Shown piece after piece: positions 23,834 through 34,796 of a stretch of DNA of 64,000 nt. Numbering within the stretch: position 1 is the first letter of the stretch; every line of letters begins with the position of its first letter. Source of the DNA: Neoscytalidium dimidiatum (lineage: Eukaryota; Ascomycota; Dothideomycetes; Botryosphaeriales; Botryosphaeriaceae); the NCBI GenBank assembly GCA_037367355.1, contig CM074705.1:2108001-2172000 (forward strand), written 5' to 3'. Both the position numbers and the translations under genes were made by a program. The notes under the pieces are model-generated. The model did no database searches, was not told the DNA's origin, and was given only the letters and a program-made list of their open reading frames with translations.

Positions 23834-25388
23834 AGTAAGGAAACACTTATGTGATCAACTCGAGGTTGTAGAATGAGGAGTTTGGCGAATGGCTGATGTT
23901 CTCACAGTGGATCGCAGTCTATTTGTGTCATATAAGTGAGGGTCCAGAAAGGAGAATAGTCAGACTGGCACCGGAGAGCATGCAAAGATCTGCGTTCCTG
24001 GACAGCCAAGAATGATTAAAGATATTCCTTTGAACATTCCTGCACATCTGAGAAACTGAGTGATGTAGAGGATATTTGATCAACCAAGAATTTTTGAGCA
24101 ACAGCCTTAGGAATGAACATAACGTTGATTGCTTTTTCAACTGTAGTACTCGCCTTGCAGGAATTTATTTTCTAGGCAAACTTGTTACCGTGTAAGACCC
24201 AGCGCTTAGTATCAAGTCTTGACAGATGGGGCGATCCTGGTGAAAATGCATCTGACCTGCTTCTTCGCCTTATCTTCCGAATCACGACCAATAGCAAAGG
24301 ACGGATCCGGCCTCTCGTAGCTTTATGAACGCGGTATCTCAGGCCAACAAAAGACTGGAATGGAAAGAACAGACGAGTAGTAGGAGGCCAGATCCAGGAT
24401 ATGCTTGTATCCACTGACGACGCCTTCCATGCACGAGATTTGGTATCCACCGCCTTTCTATCCACGCTCAAAAGAATCTGTGCGCTTAGCTGATCAAACC
24501 TATTTGCATCTACACCCTCCGCAGGTGAAAATGGATGTATTATCAGGCACCGTCTTAAAAGGAGGGCCCTGCACAGGCCTACCAGTATCTAAAAATACAG
24601 TGCGCACATTCCGTAAGTGATTGATAAATATTACGCCGAGTTCATTCGGGCCGGATTGATTCAGATGTTGCCGGTCCGAATCTGGCCTCGTCCCGCAATG
24701 CAGGAGTAAAGCTGTATTGAGCCGAGACAACAATATCGGAATGATATAGTGAATGCCCCTCAGGCTCATAAACACCCACCTCGATTCTCAGTAGACCTTC
24801 AATTTACACGGGGCTCTAGTTCGTGGACTTCGTACTTTGTTGATGTATTTGGTGGGCCTATTTAAATGACTCAAGATTGGCCTAATCAAGGAACATAATC
24901 ATAGCCTTGCGACTCCCTTGACGATTAGGTCCTCATCGACTCAGAAGGGCCTACGAACCACAGAAAATGGGTACCAAAAATTTTCAGGCGTTGCATAGTA
25001 GGAGATTTTTGTTCTTTGTAGGGAAAGAATGTAAGAATCACACTTGTACGAGTTCTACGAGACGTCGTAGGAGTTTGATCGGGTTTCTAGCTGTCCCAAA
25101 AATACTTGTACTGCGTAGAATATTTTGAAATAGGAAAGTGCGAGTCAGTCCCCTCGTGTACACAGACCTATGCGGCCTTTTCTGTTCACAGTCAATGACA
25201 AGATGCAGTTTCGAAAGACGTGGCGGCGACTATATAGTCCTTCCCAATTCCGGCTGCGACTACTGAGATCCTCACAGCTACACTCGCTCCTCACAACCGC
25301 AGAAACGAAAAAAAAGAGAATTAGCTGTAAGTTACCTGCGTTCTCTCACGGTTGTCTAGATCATTAAACAACACCAGACACCGCCACA
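23834..25388. other. Intergenic
   Basis: No gene is supported. The right end carries the likely promoter of the next gene, with TATATAG near 25232. Confidence 0.5.
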
Positions 25389-25790
25389 ATGCAGCTCCTC
25401 ACCACCATCTCCTCCCTCCTCCTCCTGCAACCCCTCGCCGCCCTCGCCTGCGACGGCTACCTCCACTGCCATTGCTACAACTCCGACGGGCAGCCCAACG
25501 ACGCGGCTACGAAAGCCGTCTGCGGCCGCTACGCCCCTTCCAACGCGCAGATGATCCCCGCCAACGCCTGGTCCGACGGCGCGCAGGAGTGCAAGTACGT
25601 TGGCCCCGAGGGCGACTACCGCGGCGTCGGCAAGTCCAGGTCGTACCACTACTACGGTTTCGAGAACTGCGACTGGCGCGTCATGTGCCAGCAGGCGGGC
25701 GCGACGGGCGCGGATTCGAGCTGCAGGGACAAGCCGCCTGTGGGTGGGAGCAGCAGTCTGGCGGGGAATCTCTACGCGCCTCATAATTAG
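25389..25790 (+). CDS. Small secreted cysteine-rich protein (effector candidate)
   Basis: A single exon of 133 aa with start context CACAATG. Residues 1-20 form a clear signal peptide (MQLLTTISSLLLLQPLAALA) with cleavage before CDGYLHCHC. The mature part has eight cysteines (positions 21, 27, 29, 45, 68, 94, 100 and 112), an even number suited to four disulfide bonds, and many Tyr, Gly and Asn residues. There is no membrane segment or glycosylphosphatidylinositol signal. A TATATAG lies about 155 bases upstream. Small size, secretion and cysteine content fit the general profile of fungal effectors or cell-wall-associated proteins. I do not recognise a specific family, and no function is assigned. 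Confidence 0.8.
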   Translation: MQLLTTISSLLLLQPLAALACDGYLHCHCYNSDGQPNDAATKAVCGRYAPSNAQMIPANAWSDGAQECKYVGPEGDYRGVGKSRSYHYYGFENCDWRVMCQQAGATGADSSCRDKPPVGGSSSLAGNLYAPHN

Positions 25791-26509
25791 TGCGATGGGG
25801 GAGACGAACTTGGTGGATCGTGATAGCGAGCCTAGTGGTTGGAGGGGTGTTCCATACTCAATAGTGAGGGATGGATTTTGCGAGAGATGGTATTGAGATT
25901 TCGCCGAGGAGAAGCTACGATCGCGGGGTGTTAGACAAGCGTTACCTAACGGAACGGATACTCCCGCGGCTCAGCTCAAGAAAGCTTATTATTATGGAAA
26001 ATTTTAGTCCACTGAAAATCAAAACAGTGATTGCTTATGATTAGTTAGGGGGAAGGGTTTCCCCCCTCTCGCTCGACATCGTGAGCCTATGTGAATTTCA
26101 ATAGTGAACGTTGGTGAATTCCAGAAGAGAGCCCGATCAATCACCTGCTCGCCTCAGTTCCTTTACTCAGTTTAGCGCATGCGGCAACGCCGGTTGAAAC
26201 TAGCCCTATGACAAAATGGCATTTTTCCCCTCTATATAAAAGACCTGCCCATATTGACATCAACGCACAAAGTCCAGACTCGTAGATACTGGGCACCTCA
26301 CCATCCACGCTTCCACCGCCGCTTTCTACTCAGCTCACATGTGCTGCAGCCACCGTCGGTATGTTTTGGCATGTCTGTGAGCGTAGGCCTATAACAGCTA
26401 AGACTGTATTTCTAGCATTGACTATTAAAGTTAAGCCAATCAGCCTGAAGCAAGTTCAGTGTCCACGTCACCTCGATCAATCGCACGAACAAAGACAAAG
26501 ACCGAGAAC
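25791..26509. other. Intergenic with likely promoter of the following gene
   Basis: A TATATAAAAG box lies near 26234. Transcription would start around 26265, leaving a leader of about 240 bases, possibly with an intron (GTCGGTATG near 26354). Confidence 0.4.
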
Positions 26510-27373
26510 ATGGACTTATGGTCTGAAAGGTCGGGGTATCAGCCCGGTATGCTACTTTCTGAATGGGAAATACAACAGTTCCTGGAATCGGAACCGGACA
26601 GGCCCTGCTACATGCAACTGCATCCGTTCAGGGAGCTCGACGGCAGCATTGGCTATACTTACTTTGAAGATCAACATGACCTTCGACCATTCGTGTCTTT
26701 CCAGGTCTACGTCACCTACGACAGGAGCTGGACTAGTGACCGAGAGCGCGATGAAGAGACTGGCAAGCTGGGGCACGAGATCTTCGACGAAATGAGGGAC
26801 CCGATGGGGCAGTGTCCTGACGTCCGTCTCGATATCCACTACCTCGGCAGCCAGGCTGACATGATCGCGGCGTGTGTGCGCCACTACAACGCTGCCAAGA
26901 AGGCGTACGTCTACAAGCCGAAGATGATGATCCCGCCGTCTTATGACCATCATGAAAGCGAACGCGGTCGGTACCATGGATTTCTCATTACAGTTCCAAG
27001 GCATGATTGGAAGACTTGCGGCGGACTGGGCATGCTGTATTTTGATCGGGTCGACGCTATAGGCGACGTGGAAAATGAGTCTCGACAAGAGGATACCCGT
27101 TACGTCTACCCCACTCGCCGCATCGGTCCTGATACTCCGATCGAGCACAAACTTGCACAGATAGCACTGCTCGGATACGGTCCTTTGTGGGACGACATAT
27201 CCTTTCCCTTTTCAGGTGCCCAAAGCGATTGGGACGATCTGTGGTGGGAAGCAAGTTTCAGGTCCGAATACATGTGGGGCCGAAACGAAGTCGCTAAGAG
27301 AAAGGCTCGTGAGAAGGCAGGGGAAGCGCCTGTGGCAGAGACTGAGGCAGAGCCTGAAGTGGAGGAGACGTAA
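26510..27373 (+). CDS. Hypothetical protein, 287 aa
   Basis: A single exon. The ATG at 26510 (AACATGG, MDLWSERSGYQPGMLL) is chosen because the frame further upstream begins only with a GTG. The protein is acidic and aromatic, with no signal peptide or membrane helix. Stretches such as SFQVYVTYDRSWTSDRERDEE, RPCYMQLHPFRELDGSIGYTYFED and WWEASFRSEYMWGRNEVAKRK look like a folded domain. The C-terminus ends in a Glu/Ala-rich acidic tail. I do not recognise the family. A TATA box lies about 275 bases upstream, which supports expression. Confidence 0.65.
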   Translation: MDLWSERSGYQPGMLLSEWEIQQFLESEPDRPCYMQLHPFRELDGSIGYTYFEDQHDLRPFVSFQVYVTYDRSWTSDRERDEETGKLGHEIFDEMRDPMGQCPDVRLDIHYLGSQADMIAACVRHYNAAKKAYVYKPKMMIPPSYDHHESERGRYHGFLITVPRHDWKTCGGLGMLYFDRVDAIGDVENESRQEDTRYVYPTRRIGPDTPIEHKLAQIALLGYGPLWDDISFPFSGAQSDWDDLWWEASFRSEYMWGRNEVAKRKAREKAGEAPVAETEAEPEVEET

Positions 27374-28721
27374 GAAACAGATGGAAGTTCGGGCTTGATG
27401 AGCGGGATTAAAGGACAGAACACATGCGGAAGGATAACCAGGTTTGAGATCACGGCGCGTTGTTGCGAGGTATTAAGATACTACAGGCAAAAGCTCCATA
27501 TTATTTCAGACTGCACTGGATGTGGACAATTCATATTTCCTGTCGAGGTTACTGAGAGCGCATTTTGTTGCATTTCCCCCTGCTTCCGAAGCTGATTGGT
27601 CTGCGCTTTTCGCTGAACTGTCCATGAAGAGAGCTTGGGCAAAGGGTAGCTATGGTCCATCTAGTGGAACATCCAGATCATCGACGCCAACGCAGCGCCC
27701 GACCTACCTGCCATATGCATCGCCCACTTCAGCGCGGTAAAAGCAGCTCAAGTACGCGATCCGATAATGCGGCACGCCTCCTGTCCTGTACATGTGGTGT
27801 CGATCGTTTCAATGCTTCCTCACCACAGTTCTACGAGCTGATTAGATGCAGTGCGGTGGTTTCGTTTTCTTGAAGTTCGATCTCGGAAGGATGCGCGATA
27901 AGGAGGCCAAAACGCTACTGGGGACGATTTGACGGAGTTCTTGATTGGGCCGCATTGAAGCTCAGCGACACGTCGAGTTCAGGTGTATCAGCTATGAGCA
28001 ATTGTGGCAGATGCTCATTGGGGTAGGCGTACTGTTGAGAGATCTGGAGCAGGAAGCGATCGAGAAATACGAGTTCTGAGATATTTGCGCGGTTCAACAA
28101 CCCGGCGATTCATGTTGAGCTTCCAGGAGCAGCGCACAGCAAGATATGGGCCTGCATCAAGCATGCAGACTTAATGCAGTCTTCCGGATGGAGACGTAGG
28201 CAATATATCTAGACACCCTCATCTGGAAAAGTGCTTTGACTGCCCATGTGATGGCCTGGCTCCTGTAGCGGTCGCAGAGACGACGTGATGGTGGCCTCAT
28301 GGCCTTCTCGCGGACCACCAGCCCTTTTGAATATTAACAGCAAGTGCGCTCGCAGTGAATTTTCTTATATGAACTTTGCACGTAAATTACTCCTACTGTA
28401 TCTGGCATCTTCTTGAACTCCGAGCGGTACGGTAGCGCCCTCAGCGGCACAGCAGCGCTTAAGTGGTGTGCGACGCTATTTTTAGATTACGTCACGCCGC
28501 AATCCGGACCCTCTTATCTGCCGCAACGCAGCCGCAGAGCAACGTGGAATCACAATCACCCTCTCTCTCTCACCCCGCGCAACCACGTATATCATAAAGC
28601 GGGTCGTCCGGAAAGCCACTTCACATCAAGACTCTCGTCGCCATCCCCATATCCGCACAAGCATTCTGCTGCGCAGCGGTCCTCCTCCGTCTCTTCCACC
28701 ACCACCACCACCACCACCACC
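27374..28721. other. Intergenic
   Basis: No gene is supported. A 61-codon minus-strand frame (28100-27915) looks weakly protein-like but has no context. A (CCA)n tract lies at 28696-28721 directly before the next start codon. Confidence 0.45.
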
Positions 28722-28994
28722 ATGCAGTCCACTAGCCTACCCCGCATTTTACTCTTTATCGCCGCTTTCCTCGCGTTGGCGCAAGCAACGATCGCGGCCC
28801 AGAACGATGTAGCACAGCAAATTCCTTTAGGAGACGAGGAAGAAGCCCTCACGCTCACCACCACCACGACTCGGACGAGGACGGTATACCAGCATGTCAC
28901 CAAAACCATGACTCGTTCGCATGCGATGGCAACACCAAGTCCGGTTAGCGCCGAGGAGGGAAGTGAACCCGACAGCCACCATGATCAGCAATGA
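28722..28994 (+). CDS. Small secreted Thr-rich protein
   Basis: The ATG at 28722 directly follows a (CAC)n run that also gives an ideal CACC start context. The product is 90 aa. Residues 1-25 are a signal peptide (MQSTSLPRILLFIAAFLALAQATIAA). The mature part is short, with LTLTTTTTRTRTVYQHVTKTM, then a Ser/Pro/Glu-rich hydrophilic tail. It has no cysteines. The Thr cluster is a likely O-mannosylation site. Small secreted proteins of this kind are common in fungi and poorly conserved. The frame is open for 300 bases further upstream, but that part looks like leader sequence. Confidence 0.55.
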   Translation: MQSTSLPRILLFIAAFLALAQATIAAQNDVAQQIPLGDEEEALTLTTTTTRTRTVYQHVTKTMTRSHAMATPSPVSAEEGSEPDSHHDQQ

Positions 28995-29551
28995 GCGCGC
29001 ACCCGATCTTCTTTTAACTCAGCGTGGCGCGGTTCGCGTTTGCTGATCTCGAAAAGAATGAAAAGAGAAAGGACTCTACTTAGTATGACGCACCCCGAGA
29101 GAAAGGGAAAGCATGAAGGACTTGGTTCTTATTTTACCATGCAAGCAGAAGCTCGTGGCTTGCAGTGACCGTGGAAAAAACGTCAATCCTGGAGAGGCCT
29201 CGAAGATGGTGACTTGGAGAGACGGGAAAGGCAGATGTAGCAGCGACGGAAGTGCTGGGTAATGTGGTATCGAAGAGAAAATCGCTCCATGCCGCCCAAA
29301 GGTACCATGCCGAGCAAATAATGTATTATATTCCCATCTACCTTGACTAAAGGTGCTCTCGCGCATATCATCTCGTTTTCTTAGTGCTTGGATGTTGAGC
29401 AATCCCTGTAACGCTTCGTTGCGTATGCTTTCGGCAAAAAACGATGATAGAGTTTGATGCCAGTGCGTATGAACCCACTTCCATGAATCACAGCATATGA
29501 GGGCGTGATTTTCCCATCCCTTCTTCTTTCATTCTCAACACGAGGCGGCAA
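28995..29551. other. Intergenic
   Basis: No supported gene. The minus-strand frame 29402-29076 has random-looking composition. Confidence 0.45.
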
Positions 29552-29674
29552 TCAAACTTTGCTCCCGTACTCCTCATTTCGATGGCTGCTGTAGAACTTC
29601 GCTATGGCTATCCCACTACCCATGAGGACTACGAAGATTACAAAGAGGGCGGCGATTTGGAGGAAGGTGCTCAT
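29552..29674 (-). CDS. Possible 40-residue single-membrane-helix microprotein
   Basis: A short frame starts at ATG 29674. It begins MSTFLQIAALFVIFVVLMGS, forming one clean hydrophobic helix, followed by a polar tail ending in EEYGSKV. It may be the last exon of a slightly larger gene. A spliced extension (donor GTACGT near 29742, acceptor GGCATAG near 29698) keeps the frame open and adds about 25 polar residues. It lacks recognisable homology, and the evidence is only the hydrophobic helix and plausible splice sites. Confidence 0.3.
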   Translation of the reverse strand: MSTFLQIAALFVIFVVLMGSGIAIAKFYSSHRNEEYGSKV

Positions 29675-30762
29675 AGTAGAGAACGTGGAATCTATGCCAT
29701 CTTAAGTCAACAAATCTTGTGAAATGGATCAAGGAAACGTACAGTAATAGGGAGAACTTGTTCGATCAGCTTGGAAAGTATTTTCAGGCTGTGATCCGTG
29801 GTTTCGTCGTCCGTGCTCCTACAATATAGGGAAATGAAGCTACACTATGAGAGCGGATGAAAAATGCAAAAGAGAGAGTTGCCTAAAGAGTGACGATGTG
29901 AAACTTTGCTGGCGATTCACAGGGGAGGGGAAAGGTCGATTGAAAGGATAACTGCTAGAGAGTAGTAGTGAACTTTATGTGCCCGCACCCTCCAAAGTGG
30001 ATCTGAGAGTACGAGCCATTTTGGCGTTCAGGATGCCGGACACTGTAGGCTTTGGAATCTCTGGCCAATGAAACACGAATCTATGCTGGCTGACCTCTCG
30101 CGCGCGTCAAAGCTGTGAGCACTCTGTGACAAAATGTGGCTGCCCCTTGGGGCTATGCAAAGCCGAGAAACGATAGCGGAATCAGCAGCGGATGCGCGAA
30201 TACGATGTACGAAGGATGGAAATACGCTGTGGGGCCAGATGAAAAAGGAAAGGCGTATAGCGTAAAGCGCAACGCGTAAAGCGCATGGCGGGAAATGCAA
30301 ACTCGAGAATGTGGACGGAACGGACCGTCGCTCTTGATTATCCAACCTGAGAGCATCCTTTCATCAGTCAGCACCGCAGTGCTTCTCAATTAGGACATGC
30401 CCCCGTATCTCAATCAATGGGCCGTCTTGCTCATATCCCTTTCTCTGTTTATCCTGCCGATACCGCGTATTGGCGTTCGCTTGCAATCGGCGGTTGGTCT
30501 TCCGTGCGCTGCCGCAGAAATTCCAAACGTTGCTATCGCATTGCTACGATATTTTGGGATCGAAGGATGTGTTCATCTCGTCTCAAGTACTAAAGCGCAA
30601 GCATACCGCGTGGGCACTACTTTTTGTCTATCCGGCATGCGCCATCGGCTTGCGGTTTTCAGGACCTTATCACAGAAAGCTCCTGCATGAACTTCTTGCT
30701 GACTCGATCTGGCATCTCGCTTTCACATATTTCCTCAAGCCTACATCCATGAAGCTTATCCC
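29675..30762. other. Intergenic
   Basis: No gene is supported. Frames at 30397-30838 (+) and 30028-30389 (-) overlap one another and look random. Confidence 0.45.
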
Positions 30763-32190
30763 TCATGGCGGAAGCCATCCAGTCTGCTCCATGGGCCAGC
30801 GTAGCCACAGCCTCGCCCCTTCTGATAACGCATCGTAGATCCCCGAAATCAGGTGGTGGATCCATCCATCCAACACCCACCACCCGGATAGCTCATTCAG
30901 CAGGACGACGAAATACGCGAAGACCGCAAGCGCCACGGGCTCGCGCTGCTGAATGCAGACGATGAACTCCTCCGAGATGTTGAGCGTCCAAATGAACAAG
31001 TCGAACTCGCCCTCGGTCTCCCCCTCAAAGACGACCGCATAGCAGCGCGCCAGGTTATCGATAGCGGCCCTGTACGTATCCCGCCGGGGGTGCTCCGCCC
31101 CGAGCACGCTCGTGCAGAGCGCGCGCAGGTCGGCGATCGGGTCCGGGTCCACGGGCGCCTCCGGCGCGAAGAAGCGGCGCGTGCGCCGCGTGAAGATGTC
31201 GAACAGCTGCGCGAGCGGCCCGCTGCGCAGCGCGTCCAGCCCGATCGTCAGGAAGGACAGCAGCCCGTTGTAGTAGATGTGCCATTCCGAGGCGTCGCCG
31301 GCCTGCTCGCCGCCGAAGGCGAGGTAGTCGCCCGCGCGCGGGCCCTTGGCCAGCTTGTACATGCAGGACAGCATCGAGAAGATGAAGAGCGCGTGGTAGC
31401 TCTCGTCGCTGACTCGGCGGATCTGGGATGTGGCCATCGAGAAGCCTTGCGCCCAGTGCCGCTCGGCTTCGGCTCGGTAGAAGTGCGAGCGGTCGCGCTT
31501 GAAGCGGGAGAGGTGCATGCCGGAGAGTGCGAGGCAGGCGTGTAGGACGAATGGGTAGGAGAATCCAATCTCGGGTACGGTTGTCCGCCAGAAGACATTC
31601 ACGACTTCCATTCGAGACATGAATCTGGCGATTGATGGCGCGGTAGAGTCTTTCCATGCGGAGAGGAGCTCTAAATCGATGAGGTTCAACGTGGTTGTAT
31701 CAGGATGGCTGTATTGTAATGCACCCTGTGTAGGCATAGTCTCGGTAAGTTGAGTTCCATCTTGATTAGTAGTGTTTGCCGAATTAGGTGTTCCTGAAGA
31801 ACGTGCCGCTGCTGGGGGTGGAGATGCTTCTGGCTGCCGTGATCTAGCCGGATCATTTTTGTACTCGCATAGTATATTCCGCCTTACGCAGTTAGTACAT
31901 GCAGGTTTCCCTTCATCACACTTAGCAACAATTAGCCGTAGCTTGAATATGAAAGAGTCGTTATGCTCCGGTGCGACAACGCAAAATATGCGCAGGACCT
32001 CTCACCTTCGTGCTGAGACGATCGATTTTGACACCCAATCAGGATATCCCGATTGTTCGGCGAGCAAGCTCAGTTGACGGAAAACAGCGCTTACCTTTAT
32101 TCGTCGCCGCTTACAAAACGCGCATCCCTTCCGCGACTTGTGATGCGTTCTCCGCGCTCCCTTGGCGTTTCTGGCGCCCTGAGGTGGCAT
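30763..32190 (-). CDS. Zn2Cys6 (Gal4-type) fungal transcription factor
   Basis: A nuclear DNA-binding regulator. Two exons are joined by a 174 bp intron (32094-31921, donor GTAAGC, acceptor GCTAAG) placed inside the zinc cluster, a common intron position in this family. The product is about 417 aa. The spliced N-terminus carries the full cluster: CAFCKRRRIK encoded by exon 1, then CDEGKPACTNCVRRNILC, giving C-x2-C-x6-C-x6-C-x2-C-x6-C preceded by a basic patch. The rest resembles the fungal-specific regulatory domain (LLSAWKDSTAPSIARFMSR, FVLHACLALSGMHLSRFKRD, HYHALFIFSMLSCMYKLA-like helices). This is the type found in sterol-uptake (Upc2-like) regulators and many uncharacterised factors. Its target genes are not visible from sequence. 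The GC-rich middle produces long shadow frames on the other strand. Confidence 0.9.
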
Positions 32191-33027
32191 GCTCCGGCGT
32201 AGAAGACAAAGTTCGGTGTCGGTAACAAGGCATCTATGGCCTGGTATCTACTGCTTAGCGAGTGAAATAACTGAGGTAAACACGTTGGAGATGGAGTTGG
32301 AAGGATTGCGTTCGCCGACGCGTCGAGATCCCTCGCGGTGCCGCTAACCGGAATTGTCAGCTCTGATTACGTGATCCGGCCTTGGTCGGAGGAGTCGCAC
32401 TATTGCATTTGATATCTCAATCACAATTAGAAGTTCGAATAATACTGAGAGCCAAATAACCCAGTCCAGAAGCCTTATGCTTCCGTTGGAATCTAGGCAA
32501 TCGGCAATTATTCTGAAATACTTTCTTCAACTGCAACTTGCATGGCATCGTCAACATTCATGACAATGAATGCACAATTTCCCAACTTAGTAGGAGAGTA
32601 AAAAAGAGAGGACTACCTTGAAGCTAAATGGAACTGGCATGAAAAATTTCTTTTATCAGCGGTCCATCACGACTGGTCCAGAACACTTTTAATCGTCTTC
32701 CTTCTCAAAGTCTCAAGCATCCGTTTCAAGTTCTTTTTTTTTGGTCAATTTACCTTTGGACATGGGGCTGAACTTCCCATCACTGTGCTTGGTAACCTCC
32801 TGCTGCTCAGCTACCTAGTGGGTACCTCTCCACTGATCCGTGACAGGAATGTAATTGTACACGTTCTCAGGTGAAGCTCCTTTGAGCTGCTGTCTTCCGC
32901 GTTCGAGAAGTCAAGATTGTTGTTTATGCGCACATTTTGATCAATACGAAGAGTTTCGTAGATGTGAAATAGATCAGGATGCGGGCGAGCCTCTCTGTAG
33001 AGCGGGTCTGCAGCGCGGTTGGAATGA
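32191..33027. other. Intergenic, left flank of the retrotransposon insertion
   Basis: No gene is supported. The last five bases (AATGA, 33023-33027) are the target duplication of the adjacent element, and the same site continues at 39548. Confidence 0.6.
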
Positions 33028-33412
33028 TGTTACGGCACAGTCGCCCAGAAAGGCGGATAACGAAACCCTACGACTACTCACCGCCCACGTGACCAACTCG
33101 GGGCCTAACTCGGCAGAATACCTACCGACACTGATGCACCAGACCACCGCACACTCGCTCAGCAAAGCTCGGACCACCGATCAGTACTGATCAGTGGGTT
33201 AACATTACAGATCACTACTGATCGTACCGATCACTCCATGTATATAGACCACACTCATTTATCGTAGTTAGGACCCTCGTGGTCAACTTGTCAATTGATT
33301 CCTACCCTACTATTGTACGAACCTCCCCTGCCTACCACTGTATTGGCCCCTAGAAAGCCCAAGCTGCCTGACGACGCGCCTCGACTCCCCCAGAAAGAGT
33401 CCCGGCGTAACA
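33028..33412 (+). repeat. 5' LTR
   Basis: 385 bp. It contains a GATC-rich palindromic block (GATCAGTACTGATC at 33179-33192 and related half sites to about 33232) and a TATATA box at 33241-33246. GTGGTCAA at 33279-33286 is complementary to bases just after the LTR. The terminal inverted repeat is TGTTACG/CGTAACA. Confidence 0.95.
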
Positions 33413-33423
33413 CTTTGACCACC
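33413..33423 (+). promoter_or_regulatory. Primer-binding site, probably self-primed
   Basis: The first bases after the LTR (CTTTGACCACC) do not begin with the TGG expected for a tRNA 3' end. They contain TTGACCAC, the exact complement of GTGGTCAA at 33279-33286, near the expected start of the transcript. This is the arrangement of Tf1-type self-priming elements. Confidence 0.55.
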
Positions 33424-33852
33424 TTTCTTAGGCACCGGAGGTAACCCCACCCTGAAAACTACTAACCATGACATCCTGGACCGAAATCAGGAACAACCTT
33501 CCGACGGAGGAGGAACAGCTTCAGTCAATCCGTCCCTTGATCCCTGGAAACCCAGCTCTTAACATGAGGCTGCTCATTTCGGAAGCATATTCCCGGGCAT
33601 AGCCTCCTTGAGTCGAGCAATCAACGGACCCAGAGTACCAGAGAACGCCAGTGAGGACTGCGGCCAAGTCCTTCTGGAGTACTTCATTCGAGGACAAGCC
33701 TTTACTGTCAACCGTACTATGCGGCCCTCCACCCCAGCCACCCCGCGACATCAGAATCGACCCCACAACACCAAACTAAAGATCAAGACCCCGACACCTA
33801 CGATGGGGATCGGCGTAAGCTCAACGACTTCCTGGCCCAACTAGAGAATTAC

Positions 33853-34632
33853 TTGAATTCCAAAGCATCATTCAAGGACGATGAGGAAAGGGTCCGCTTT
33901 GCAGGAACCTACCTCCGAGGTAACGCAGCACGGTGGTTCGAACCCTATCGAAAGGATTTCCGCTCGGCCATCCCACGTACGGAAACCAGTAGCCTGTTCG
34001 CCAACTACAATCGCTTCGCCGACGCAATCAGACAAGCCTTTGGTAGCAAGAACGAGGAGCAGGAGGCCGCCCTTCGAATTCAGGACCTCCGACAAACCCG
34101 ATCAGTCTCGGAATATGTCACGGAATTCCGCATGCTCGCCTCCTACCTCAATTGGAACGACCAATCCCTCAAATACATCTTCTACAAGGGCCTAAAGCAC
34201 AATGTGAAGGCCGAATTCGCCCGCACCGGATTACCCAAGGACCTTAGCGAGACCATCGACACGGCCATCCGAGTCGACCAACAACTGTTCAATTTCAGAC
34301 AAGAGACAGGCCAAACCCGATACTCGGCCAACACCGCGCAACCTCGAAACAACCTACCCCCGGGGGACCCCATGGACTTAGATGCCAACCAACGACGAAA
34401 CCCTCGGCTGGCGCCGGAGGAAGAACAGCGACGGCGTGAAAAGGGTCTTTGCTTCCACTGTGGAAAGCACGGACATATCAGCAGAAACTGCCCAGACAAA
34501 CGAACCAGCAACCAGCGAACCAACGACAAGAAAACCACCTCGGCTACTGAAGGACGACCGGAGACCCCAACCATGACACCATCCACTGGTCCACTTGTAG
34601 CATCGAAGCTGCCCCATTCACCAGGAAGCTAA
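33853..34632 (+). CDS. gag: Retrotransposon Gag (capsid and nucleocapsid)
   Basis: An open frame of 259 codons encodes most of Gag. It probably begins further upstream: an ATG at 33468 opens a different frame, and the reading continues in-frame upstream of 33853 through an IQDPDTYDGDRRKL-like segment. The capsid part has the Ty3-type retrotransposon Gag pattern (FAGTYLRGNAARWFEPY, then YVTEFRMLASYLNW). The nucleocapsid has one CCHC knuckle, CFHCGKHGHISRNC (34450-34491), followed by a basic tail. Gag packages the element RNA into cytoplasmic particles. The frame upstream appears broken by an indel, as in pol. Confidence 0.85.
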   Translation: MNSKASFKDDEERVRFAGTYLRGNAARWFEPYRKDFRSAIPRTETSSLFANYNRFADAIRQAFGSKNEEQEAALRIQDLRQTRSVSEYVTEFRMLASYLNWNDQSLKYIFYKGLKHNVKAEFARTGLPKDLSETIDTAIRVDQQLFNFRQETGQTRYSANTAQPRNNLPPGDPMDLDANQRRNPRLAPEEEQRRREKGLCFHCGKHGHISRNCPDKRTSNQRTNDKKTTSATEGRPETPTMTPSTGPLVASKLPHSPGS

Positions 34633-34796
34633 GAACATCAGCGGGTACCACCTAAAAACTAGAAACGCCTACTGAACTGGGGCTACAGCAGGCGAGGCCC
34701 TGCCCCACAGGACCATAGCAGCATCGACCGGAAAACCACAGGACACCCACCAGAAAGCAAAGGAGACCTGCAGAATACGGGAACCACTGGGTTGTC

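Noticed and set aside
31090..31545. 151-codon plus-strand frame
   Set aside because: Antisense shadow of the GC-rich part of the Zn2Cys6 factor.
33413..33440. tRNA-type primer-binding site
   Set aside because: No TGG start and no stretch that I can match to a tRNA 3' end; complementarity to the LTR explains it better.
33937..33950. GGTTCGAACCC resembling a tRNA T-loop
   Set aside because: It lies inside gag coding sequence (RWFEPY) and has no tRNA fold around it.
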